Below, in pieces: positions 1 to 6,813 of a stretch of 54,839 bases of DNA. The stretch comes from an uncultured Eubacterium sp. GTDB taxonomy: Bacteria > Bacillota > Clostridia > Oscillospirales > Acutalibacteraceae. The position numbers and the translations under genes are program-made. Numbering within the stretch: position 1 is the first letter of the stretch; the number at the start of each line of letters is the position of its first letter. The stretch is taken from assembly GCA_944380635.1 (NCBI GenBank), contig CALWID010000017.1, positions 1 through 54,839 of the forward strand. Reading direction: 5' to 3'. Under the pieces are notes generated by a model. That model saw nothing but the letters and a program-made list of their open reading frames with translations. It was not told where the DNA came from and did no database searches.

Positions 1-555
1 TGTCAAACGAAACGCCGTCTGAGCCGTTATTCAGCATAATGTAATCAAAATAAGCCTGAAGTTCTTTTTCCGTTTTTCCCGGCTTAATGTGATTCAAAAG
101 TTCGGCAAGGCTTTTTTCAGCAATTTCGTTTGCCTTTTTCATATATTCTATTTCCTCAGGCTCTTTAACATTTCTTATCCTCATAAGCGCGTCGCCTATG
201 CCGATAAATTCACAGCCTGTTTTTTCTTTGTAAAGATTATAGCGTTTAAAAGAAATTGTTTCGTCTTCAAACGCCGCCTTTTTAACATTTGCATTTTTGA
301 ATAATTCGGCAACAAAATCCGTAAAAGAGCCGTCAGGCTCACAAACTTTCAGCCCTGTTTCTTTTGCATGGTTCTGCGCAGTTTCCGTGTAGCGCGAATC
401 AACTATGTGATAACCGGTGCCGTCTTTCAGGATAATAACAATGCCCTCGCTCGGCGAAAATCCGCAAAAATAATGCATATTGCTTTCGTCAAACAGTATT
501 AATGCGTCCGCGTCTGTTTTTTTAATTAAATTTACAGCTTTTTCAATTCTCATTT
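1..555 (-). CDS. Xaa-Pro aminopeptidase-like M24 peptidase, N-terminal part (cut by window edge)
   Basis: The reverse strand from the ATG at 555-553 stays open for 185 codons to the window edge. A ribosome site (AGGTGAT) lies 5-6 bases upstream of the ATG. The product begins MRIEKAVNLIKKTDADALIL and contains NMHYFCGFSPSEG and VDSRYTETA, typical of the creatinase/prolidase N-terminal domain of family M24B. It is followed by the start of the pita-bread domain, with IRNVKEPEEIEYMKKA and, at the edge, SDGVSFDT, which corresponds to the conserved (G)SDG(V)SFDTIVASG segment. The metal-binding D, D, H, E and E residues would lie outside the window, so activity cannot be judged. The likely role is cytoplasmic removal of N-terminal residues preceding proline. 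It is transcribed divergently from the arabinofuranosidase gene. Confidence 0.85.
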
Positions 556-605
556 ATATCACCTGAATTATTTTAAAATAAAATGTTTAAACTGTCAATT
601 TTTTA

Positions 606-634
606 TTGACTTTAATTTATTGTTATGGTAGTTT
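606..634 (+). promoter_or_regulatory. Possible promoter for the arabinofuranosidase gene
   Basis: TTGACT at 606-611 is followed 17 bases later by TAGTTT at 629-634. The -35 is one base from consensus; the -10 is weak. The ATG is at 666 with AGGAAGG upstream. Confidence 0.4.
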
Positions 635-665
635 TATTTTATTAAATGCAGGAAGGTATAATTTT

Positions 666-2144
666 ATGGAAAAGTATCTTATTAATCCTTATCATAAAAT
701 CAGCAAAATCAATAAAGATATATACGGCAATTTTTCGGAGCATCTGGGCAGATGCGTTTACGAGGGACTTTATGTCGGCGAGAACTCAAAAATTCCTAAT
801 GTTAACGGAATGAGATGCGATGTTGTTAACGCCCTTAAAGAAATGGGTATTCCTGTTTTGCGCTGGCCGGGCGGCTGTTTTGCAGATGAGTATCACTGGA
901 AAGACGGTATCGGCGATAAGTCTAAGCGTAAAAAAATGGTTAATACGCATTGGGGCGGCGTTGTTGAAGATAATTCATTCGGTACTCATGAGTTTTTTGA
1001 ACTTTGCCGCCAACTCGGCTGCGATGCATATATAAACGGCAATGTCGGCTCCGGAACTGTTGAGGAAATGAATGAATGGATTGAATATATGACTTTCGGC
1101 GGCGATTCTCCTATGGCGCGGCTCAGGGCAGAAAACGGTCGCAAAGAGCCGTGGAAATTAAAATATTTCGGAGTCGGCAACGAAAGTTGGGGCTGCGGCG
1201 GAAATATGATGCCGGAATATTACAGCCATCTTTTCAGAAGATATAATACATATGTGCGTGATTATGATTCAAATAATAAAATTTACCGAGTTGCCTGCGG
1301 ACCTAATGCTGAGGATTATAACTGGACTGATGTTCTTATGAAAAACGCCGGCAATAAGGTCAACGGAATTTCACTTCATTATTATACCGTTCCAAGCGGG
1401 GACTGGAATAAAAAAGGCTCCTCAACTGATTTTGATGAAAATGAATATTTCTCAACTATCGCAAAAGCGTATAAAATGGACGGTATTATCTCTCGCCATT
1501 GCAGTGTTATGGATAAATACGACCCTGAAAAGCGCGTCGGTCTTATTGTTGATGAGTGGGGAACATGGTATGATGTTGAGCCTGGCACTAATCCCGGGTT
1601 TTTATATCAACTCAGTACAATGAGGGACGCTGTTGTTGCCGCTCTTACTTTAAATATTTTCAATAAGCATTCAGACAGAGTTCATATGGCAAATATCGCT
1701 CAAACCGTTAATGTGCTTCAGTCCGTTGCGCTGACAGACGGTGAAGATATGGTGCTCACGCCCACTTATTATGTGTTCAAAATGTTTAAAGACCACCAAA
1801 ATAATACCTTGCTCGGTTCGTATATCACAACACCTGAAAGAACGCTTAATAATGAAACTGCGCCGCAGCTTATTGAATCGGCGTCAATGGATGAAAATGG
1901 CGTTATTTATTCAACTGTTGTTAATTCGTGCCCAGAGCATTCTGCTCAAATAGATTGTGAAATTGCTCACAACGGCGTAAAATCCGTTAAGGCTAATATT
2001 ATTACCGGTAATATTCATGACGGTAATACTTTTGAAAATAAAAATACGGTTGTGCAAAAAGAATTTACTGATTTTGAAATAAAACCAAACGGATTTACAG
2101 CCGAATTACCGCCATGCAGTATTGTCAAATTTGTAATTGAATAA
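666..2144 (+). CDS. Alpha-L-arabinofuranosidase, GH51 family
   Basis: This 492-residue enzyme is predicted to release terminal arabinofuranosyl units from arabinoxylan- or arabinan-derived oligosaccharides. The N-terminal [11 protein letters not shown] and [14 protein letters not shown] are GH51 hallmarks. The acid/base is predicted as E173 in GVGNESWG and the nucleophile as E297 in IVDEWGTWY. The rest is a (beta/alpha)8 barrel followed by a beta-sandwich typical of the family. No signal peptide is seen, so it is probably cytoplasmic and acts on imported oligosaccharides. The start at 666 is chosen because AGGAAGG precedes it; an upstream in-frame ATG at 606 has no ribosome site and lies in the putative promoter. 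No sugar transporter or regulator is adjacent. The substrate is inferred from family only. Confidence 0.92.
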   Translation: MEKYLINPYHKISKINKDIYGNFSEHLGRCVYEGLYVGENSKIPNVNGMRCDVVNALKEMGIPVLRWPGGCFADEYHWKDGIGDKSKRKKMVNTHWGGVVEDNSFGTHEFFELCRQLGCDAYINGNVGSGTVEEMNEWIEYMTFGGDSPMARLRAENGRKEPWKLKYFGVGNESWGCGGNMMPEYYSHLFRRYNTYVRDYDSNNKIYRVACGPNAEDYNWTDVLMKNAGNKVNGISLHYYTVPSGDWNKKGSSTDFDENEYFSTIAKAYKMDGIISRHCSVMDKYDPEKRVGLIVDEWGTWYDVEPGTNPGFLYQLSTMRDAVVAALTLNIFNKHSDRVHMANIAQTVNVLQSVALTDGEDMVLTPTYYVFKMFKDHQNNTLLGSYITTPERTLNNETAPQLIESASMDENGVIYSTVVNSCPEHSAQIDCEIAHNGVKSVKANIITGNIHDGNTFENKNTVVQKEFTDFEIKPNGFTAELPPCSIVKFVIE

Positions 2145-2407
2145 TGGAACATATCTGTAAACGCTGCCTTTTATTTGAGGCAGGTGAAAAAAAGTCCTTA
2201 AAAGGTATAAAGGAATATCTTGAAACTGTTGACGATTCTTTAAAAGTAAGCAGTGAAGTTTACAGTAAAAGGCTTTCGCTTTGTAAAGAGTGCGATTACC
2301 TTATATCCGGGATGTGTTTAAAATGCGGTTGTTACTGCGAATTGCGCGCCGCTTTAAAAAATAAAGCCTGCGCTGATTATGACAACAGAAAATGGGATAA
2401 AGAATAG
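2144..2407 (+). CDS. Small cysteine-rich protein, DUF6171-like
   Basis: This 87-residue protein has an N-terminal CKRC pair and later C-KECD, CLKCGCYC and a final C, a pattern suggesting one or two zinc sites. The motif YSKRLSLCKECD-x-L-x-x-GMC-x-x-CGC resembles the uncharacterised DUF6171 family of Clostridia. That assignment is from memory and would need a profile search. The ATG overlaps the last base of the arabinofuranosidase stop codon (TAATG), so the two are probably translationally coupled. There is no membrane segment, and the function is unknown. A strong terminator hairpin follows immediately. Confidence 0.7.
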   Translation: MEHICKRCLLFEAGEKKSLKGIKEYLETVDDSLKVSSEVYSKRLSLCKECDYLISGMCLKCGCYCELRAALKNKACADYDNRKWDKE

Positions 2408-2411
2408 AAAG

Positions 2412-2447
2412 GCGCGCCTGAAATATTTTTCAGGCGCGCGTTTATTT
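2412..2447 (+). terminator. Rho-independent terminator after the GH51-DUF6171 pair
   Basis: A perfect 12-bp stem (2412-2423 with 2428-2439) with a 4-base loop, followed by G and a T-rich stretch. It lies 4 bases beyond the DUF6171 stop codon. Confidence 0.85.
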
Positions 2448-2474
2448 ATTTGGATAAAAGGCAATATTATCTTT

Positions 2475-3293
2475 ATGAAGCGGTTAAGATTAAAAAAATT
2501 TGATATGACTTTTATGTATATCCCGGTGCTGATACTCAGCGTTTTATCTGTAATAATGTATATTGTGCGCCTGTTTTTTCCAAAAACGGCTAATGCGGTA
2601 TTTTTTGTGTTAACAGTGGCTGTTTTGTGCTTTTTTATTGCTGCGCGTATACGCTTAAAAATTTTAAAAGCAGTGCTTATTTTGCTCGCGATTTCTTTTT
2701 GTGCCGTGTATTTTATTCTCGGCAACTCTTTTTTTGAACTTGCGGCTCAAAAATTCGGAAATACTTCGCCGTCATTCGGTTTTTTTGATTTTTTGTTTAA
2801 TACTGCCGGGCTTTATGATTTTCAAACCCTTGTGTTTGAAACTTCATACGGCGGCGCAAGGCTTGTTGATAATATGCTTGTTTGCGGAGTTGTTAATATA
2901 GTTAAAGCAAATCCGCAGTCAGACCTTGTTTATTTTCTCTCAGGCAAAACCGTTTTTATGTTTGCGCTTTGCGGTATATTACTTTCTGAAAAAAAGAATT
3001 TTAAAGCAAATCTTTTGATATGCGCTTTAATTCTGATAAGCGGAAACCCAACACCTGCGCTGATTTTGCTGCTTTTCACTTCACCGGCCGTGTATTTTTT
3101 GGCCTTGCTGATAAATTATTTTTCGTATATTGTTTCAGAAGTTTTTGAGGTTAAAGGTGCTTTTACAGTCAGCCCGTCTATATTTGAAATAATTTTTCAT
3201 TCTCAAAATGTAATCAATGTTTTTGCCGTGGGACTTCTTTTCTGCGCTGCGTCATTTTTTGTTTCACGCCTTGTAAGGGAGCGCAAAAAATGA
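2475..3293 (+). CDS. Polytopic membrane protein of unknown function
   Basis: This 272-residue hydrophobic protein has about six predicted membrane segments: residues roughly 12-32, 38-57, 62-80, then around 150-170, 175-205 and 245-265. I do not recognise a family, and no catalytic motif or cysteine cluster is visible. The start at 2475 (MKRLRLKKFD) is preferred because it gives a basic cytoplasmic N-terminus followed at once by a membrane helix. An upstream in-frame ATG at 2379 would run through the terminator hairpin and overlap the previous gene. The ribosome site (AAAGG) is weak. The gene ends 22 bases before the alkD-like gene and may be cotranscribed with it. Confidence 0.65.
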   Translation: MKRLRLKKFDMTFMYIPVLILSVLSVIMYIVRLFFPKTANAVFFVLTVAVLCFFIAARIRLKILKAVLILLAISFCAVYFILGNSFFELAAQKFGNTSPSFGFFDFLFNTAGLYDFQTLVFETSYGGARLVDNMLVCGVVNIVKANPQSDLVYFLSGKTVFMFALCGILLSEKKNFKANLLICALILISGNPTPALILLLFTSPAVYFLALLINYFSYIVSEVFEVKGAFTVSPSIFEIIFHSQNVINVFAVGLLFCAASFFVSRLVRERKK

Positions 3294-3315
3294 TATACTT
3301 TGCACGGTGATATAA

Positions 3316-3981
3316 ATGATAAATGTGAGAAAAGAACTTTTAGACGCCGCTGATTCAAAGTATAAAGATTTTAATAAAAAATTAATTCCCAATGTTGATG
3401 AAAGCAGGATATTAGGCGTTCGTATTCCTCAGTTGCGAAAAATCGCAAAAAAACTTGATAATGATAATTTTGATTGGCATTATTATGAAGAAGTAATGCT
3501 TCACGGATTTTATATAGGATACGCAAAACTTGAGTTTAATGAAAGGCTTTCTCTGCTTGATAAATTTATACCTATAATTGATAACTGGGCTGTTTGCGAC
3601 TGCGTTTGCTCTACTCTTAAATTTATTAATAAAAACCAAAGTGCTTTTCTTGATTATCTCGGAAAGTATATGAAGTCGGAAAAAGAGTATGAACTTCGTT
3701 TTGCTGCTGTGGCGCTTATGGATTATTATATTAATGAAAATTATGCGGATTTTGTAATTGATTATTATAAATCTGTTAAAAGTGATTTTTATTATGTTAA
3801 TATGGCGGTTTCCTGGGGGCTTTGCACTGCTTTTGTAAAATACAGAGATAAGGTTTTGCCTCTTTTAGAATCAAAAACGCTTTCAAAAGAAATACAAAAT
3901 ATAACAATATCCAAAATTCGAGACAGTTACAAAGTTGATAAAGATACAAAAGAATATTTAAAGGCATTGAGGGCGCAGTAA
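3316..3981 (+). CDS. DNA alkylation repair protein, AlkD-like HEAT-repeat family
   Basis: This 221-residue all-helical protein resembles the AlkC/AlkD-type DNA alkylation repair family (COG4912). The AlkD group in that family removes bulky or cationic alkylated purines without base flipping. Visible signatures are VRIPQLRKIAKKL near residue 35, the central IDNWAVCDC segment (residues 87-95), which corresponds to the conserved DNW(A/D)xCD motif, and the later MAVSWGLCTAF and NITISKIRDSYKV repeats. The length is normal for the family. A ribosome site (GGTGAT) precedes the ATG by 5 bases. The gene ends inside a GC-rich hairpin. Substrate and in vivo role are inferred from family membership. Confidence 0.88.
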   Translation: MINVRKELLDAADSKYKDFNKKLIPNVDESRILGVRIPQLRKIAKKLDNDNFDWHYYEEVMLHGFYIGYAKLEFNERLSLLDKFIPIIDNWAVCDCVCSTLKFINKNQSAFLDYLGKYMKSEKEYELRFAAVALMDYYINENYADFVIDYYKSVKSDFYYVNMAVSWGLCTAFVKYRDKVLPLLESKTLSKEIQNITISKIRDSYKVDKDTKEYLKALRAQ

Positions 3982-3993
3982 TTGCGCCCTTTA
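3971..3993 (+). terminator. Hairpin terminator overlapping the alkD-like stop codon
   Basis: GGGCGCA (3971-3977) pairs with TGCGCCC (3983-3989) around a 5-base loop carrying most of the stop codon, followed by TTTA. A near copy occurs at 4280-4303. Confidence 0.6.
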
Positions 3994-4280
3994 GGCTGTC
4001 GATAAAGTCGGTTGCACCGCGCGTAACTAAAAATATGGCAGATTATCATAAAAAATAAATAAAGCGTAATAATGAAATCATAAATTCATTAAGCCAGAAC
4101 TTAAAACAGAAATGCCGCACAAAGGTGCGGCATTTGCGCTTTCCGCCTTTGCCGGATTTACCGTACCTCTGTACGCCTACAATCCGTCAAATACGAAATC
4201 CAACTCGATTTCTCGATAGCCTCCCAGCGTGTCGGGAAAGACTTATTATCTCAATAAAACCTTTTTCAACACGCTGGATG
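3990..4280. repeat. Gene-free structured intergenic element flanked by near-identical hairpins
   Basis: No coding potential is visible here. The segment holds a perfect hairpin with stem TGCCGCAC/GTGCGGCA near 4112-4132, a small GAAATC/GATTTC hairpin, and CCAGCGTGT (about 4226) pairing with ACACGCTGG (about 4268). AGGCTGTCGA near 3992 is a 9/10 inverted match to TCGATAGCCT near 4213. The segment is bracketed by two versions of the phrase GCGCAGTAAT...ATTGCGCCCTT (3973 and 4281). This arrangement suggests a non-autonomous interspersed repeat that inserted into the alkD terminator and duplicated it, but only one copy is in the window. The strongest alternative is ordinary terminator and leader sequence. 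Confidence 0.45.
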
Positions 4281-4307
4281 GCGCAGTAATAATTGCGCCC
4301 TTCTTAT

Positions 4308-4323
4308 ATTACAATTTTGTAAT
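4308..4323. promoter_or_regulatory. Probable BceR-type operator (TTACA-N4-TGTAA dyad)
   Basis: The 16-base sequence ATTACAATTTTGTAAT is a perfect inverted repeat with a 2-base centre. It contains TTACA-ATTT-TGTAA, matching the published BceR-family consensus TNACA-N4-TGTAA. It lies 47 bases before the response regulator start, in a position to autoregulate the operon. Confidence 0.6.
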
Positions 4324-4370
4324 GGAGTTAAAAATAAATATATGATATTATAAGTTAAGGGGGTATAAGT

Positions 4371-5045
4371 ATGGATATTTTTCTGCTTGAAGATGATAAC
4401 GCAATAGGAATAGGACTTTCATATTCACTTAAAAACGAGGGATATTCTGTAACAATAGCCAAAACCGTAAAAGACGCTTTAAAAATAATCAATGAAAAAA
4501 CCTTTACGCTTTATATCCTTGACCTAACTTTGCCGGACGGCAGCGGTTACGATGTTTGCACCGAAATAAAAAAGAAAGGCGATTTGCCCGTAATTTTCTT
4601 AACTGCCTATGATGATGAAGTAAATGTTATTATGGGGCTTGAACTCGGCGCAGACGATTATATATCAAAACCGTTTAGGGTAAAAGAATTACTTGCAAGA
4701 ATTAAAACGGTTTTGCGCCGGTACAACAAAGATACGGCGGACGGAATTATTACAATAGGAAATATAAAAATAAATACAAACGAGGCAAAAGTTTATAAAA
4801 ATTCCGCTGAAATAATACTTACCGCAATGGAATACAGGCTGTTGCTGACTTTTATTAATAACAGAGGCATTGTGCTCTCCCGCCAAAAACTGCTTGAGGA
4901 TATTTGGGATGTTGCCGGCGATTTTGTAAATGACAATACTTTAACTGTCTATATTAAAAGACTGAGAGATAAAATTGAGGAGGACCCTGCTCATCCCCAA
5001 ATTATAAAAACTGTTAGGGGATTGGGGTATATTCTGGAAAAATGA
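4371..5045 (+). CDS. OmpR/PhoB-family response regulator (BceR-like)
   Basis: This 224-residue cytoplasmic DNA-binding regulator has an N-terminal receiver domain (about 1-115) and a C-terminal winged helix (about 128-222). The acidic pair D8/D9, phospho-acceptor D51 (YILDLTLPDGSG), T78 and the KPF lysine near residue 100 are all present. The winged helix carries LTAMEYRLL and the characteristic DNTLTVYIKRLRDKIE and KTVRGLGYIL ends. A GGGGG-rich ribosome site precedes the ATG. The stop overlaps the kinase start (ATGA). With the kinase and ABC exporter downstream it forms an envelope-stress or antimicrobial-peptide response module. The ligand is not deducible. Confidence 0.93.
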   Translation: MDIFLLEDDNAIGIGLSYSLKNEGYSVTIAKTVKDALKIINEKTFTLYILDLTLPDGSGYDVCTEIKKKGDLPVIFLTAYDDEVNVIMGLELGADDYISKPFRVKELLARIKTVLRRYNKDTADGIITIGNIKINTNEAKVYKNSAEIILTAMEYRLLLTFINNRGIVLSRQKLLEDIWDVAGDFVNDNTLTVYIKRLRDKIEEDPAHPQIIKTVRGLGYILEK

Positions 5046-6034
5046 GAAACAAAGAATTTAGATTAATGATGATAATATCGCTTATTTTAACTGCCGCTGC
5101 TTTCACGGTATGTATGTTTATAAGCAAAATTTGCGCTGTAATCTGCCTTGCGCTCGGCATACTTATCTCTTTAGTTTTTTATTTGTTCACAAGGCAGAGA
5201 TACAGGGATATAGAGAAATTAAACGATTATCTTTCAGCGGTTTGCTCCGGCTATTATGAACTGGCGGTTGACGATAACGCCGAGGGTGAACTTTCTATTC
5301 TTAAAAATAATTTTTATAAAGTAATGATTCTGCTTAGAACTGCAAGTGAAAACGCTAAAAAGGACAAGATTTATCTTGCTGATTCACTTGCCGATATTTC
5401 TCATCAACTTAAGACTCCGCTCACTTCTATGATGATAATAACCGAGGTGCTTCAGGAAGAAAAAGACGAAGAAAAGCGTTTGGGTTTTATAAAGATAATC
5501 GAAGAGCAGTTAAATAAAATGAAATGGCTGATTACCACTCTGCTCAAACTCTCTAAACTTGACGCGGGCACGGCTGATTTTAATATGCAGTCAGTTAATG
5601 TTGCGGATTTAATTGAAAAAAGTCTTAAAACATTCGCCCTTCAAACTGAAATAAGAGGTATAAAAATAAATAAAAGCATTGAGCAGTTTGAATTTACGGG
5701 TGATGTGAACTGGAGCGCTGAGGCAATAGAAAATATTATCAAAAACTGCCTTGAGCATACGGCTAACGGAGGCGCTTTAAATATAAGCACCAAATTAACA
5801 GCAATTTATAATGAAATAGTTATAAGCGATAACGGCAGCGGAATTGCAAAAGAAGATATACCGCATATATTTGAAAGATTTTACCACGGTAAAAATTCAT
5901 CATCGGAAAGCGTAGGTATAGGTCTTGCCCTTTCTAAAGCGGTATTTGAAAAGGAAAATGCAAAAATTGAAGTAATAAGCAAAGAAGGCATAGGCACATC
6001 ATTTATAATCCGCTTTTATAAATTTGTGGTTTGA
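5042..6034 (+). CDS. Sensor histidine kinase with minimal extracellular loop (BceS-like)
   Basis: This 330-residue inner-membrane kinase has two adjacent membrane helices (about 8-27 and 30-50) with almost no loop between them, the intramembrane-sensing layout of BceS-type kinases. Such kinases usually sense flux through a partner ABC transporter rather than binding ligand directly. The H-box is DISHQLKTPLTSM with phospho-acceptor H121. The catalytic domain shows NIIKNCLEH (N box), SDNGSGI (G1), IFERFYHG (F box) and GIGLALSKAV (G2). It overlaps the regulator by 4 bases. The stop codon lies within a perfect 14-bp tandem repeat (6030-6057). Confidence 0.93.
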   Translation: MRNKEFRLMMIISLILTAAAFTVCMFISKICAVICLALGILISLVFYLFTRQRYRDIEKLNDYLSAVCSGYYELAVDDNAEGELSILKNNFYKVMILLRTASENAKKDKIYLADSLADISHQLKTPLTSMMIITEVLQEEKDEEKRLGFIKIIEEQLNKMKWLITTLLKLSKLDAGTADFNMQSVNVADLIEKSLKTFALQTEIRGIKINKSIEQFEFTGDVNWSAEAIENIIKNCLEHTANGGALNISTKLTAIYNEIVISDNGSGIAKEDIPHIFERFYHGKNSSSESVGIGLALSKAVFEKENAKIEVISKEGIGTSFIIRFYKFVV

Positions 6035-6057
6035 TATTACTAATTTGATATTACTAA
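6030..6057. repeat. Perfect 14-bp tandem duplication including a stop codon
   Basis: TTTGATATTACTAA occurs twice head to tail (6030-6043 and 6044-6057). The first copy contains the kinase TGA stop. Confidence 0.9.
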
Positions 6058-6129
6058 AATGTTATAAAAAAGTCATCTTGCTGTAAGGTACAAATGATAT
6101 TCTTTTAACTGTCGAAAGGAGAAAATGAT

Positions 6130-6813
6130 ATGAAAATTCTTGAAATTCAAAATCTGACAAAAACTTACGGCAAAGGTGATACAATGGTTAGAGCGCTTGA
6201 TAATGTGTCTTTTTCCGTTGAAAAGGGCGAGTTTGTTGCAATAGTAGGACCGTCCGGTTCAGGCAAATCAACTTTGCTGCACATTCTCGGCGGTGTAGAT
6301 ACCGCCACTTCAGGCACGGTTATAATTGATAAAACCGATATTTCAACACTTGATGAAACTGCTCTTGCAATATTCAGGCGCAGGCAAATTGGGCTGATAT
6401 ATCAGTTTTATAATCTTATTCCTATTCTGACTGTTGAGGAAAATCTGACTCTTCCGCTTTTGCTGGACGGCAGAAAGCCTGATAAAGCACGGGTAAACGA
6501 TATTATTAAAAGACTCGGGCTTCAGCAAAGAATGGGCCACCTTCCAAATCAACTTTCGGGCGGCCAGCAGCAGAGGGTTGCTATCGGCAGAGCGCTTATT
6601 AATAATCCTGCTTTACTGCTTGCCGACGAGCCGACAGGTAATTTGGACAGCGAAAACAGCCGTGAAATAATATCATTATTAAGAAGTTTTAATAAAGAAT
6701 TTAATCAAACTGTAATAATGATTACTCACGATGAACATATTGCCCTTTCTGCGGATAGAATTATAGCGATTGAAGACGGCAGAATTACAAGAGATGAGGT
6801 GATGATGGGTTGA
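6130..6813 (+). CDS. ABC transporter ATP-binding protein (BceA/LolD-type)
   Basis: This 227-residue ATPase powers the FtsX-type permease encoded downstream. Walker A is GPSGSGKST (about residues 40-48), the Q-loop is [10 protein letters not shown], the signature [15 protein letters not shown], Walker [14 protein letters not shown], and the switch MITHDEH. These are diagnostic of the MacB/LolD/BceA subgroup of exporters or flippases. A GAAAGGAG ribosome site precedes the ATG. A 95-base gap separates it from the kinase; it contains a TGTAA half-site near 6083 but no complete BceR dyad. The stop overlaps the permease TTG start by 4 bases. It probably confers resistance to an envelope-active compound; the specific compound is unknown. 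Confidence 0.93.
   Translation: MKILEIQNLTKTYGKGDTMVRALDNVSFSVEKGEFVAIVGPSGSGKSTLLHILGGVDTATSGTVIIDKTDISTLDETALAIFRRRQIGLIYQFYNLIPILTVEENLTLPLLLDGRKPDKARVNDIIKRLGLQQRMGHLPNQLSGGQQQRVAIGRALINNPALLLADEPTGNLDSENSREIISLLRSFNKEFNQTVIMITHDEHIALSADRIIAIEDGRITRDEVMMG

Noticed and set aside
986-1180. Reverse-strand open frames inside the GH51 gene, and many similar frames elsewhere
   Set aside because: They lie fully within well-supported genes, lack ribosome sites and encode no recognisable protein; they are shadows of coding sequence.
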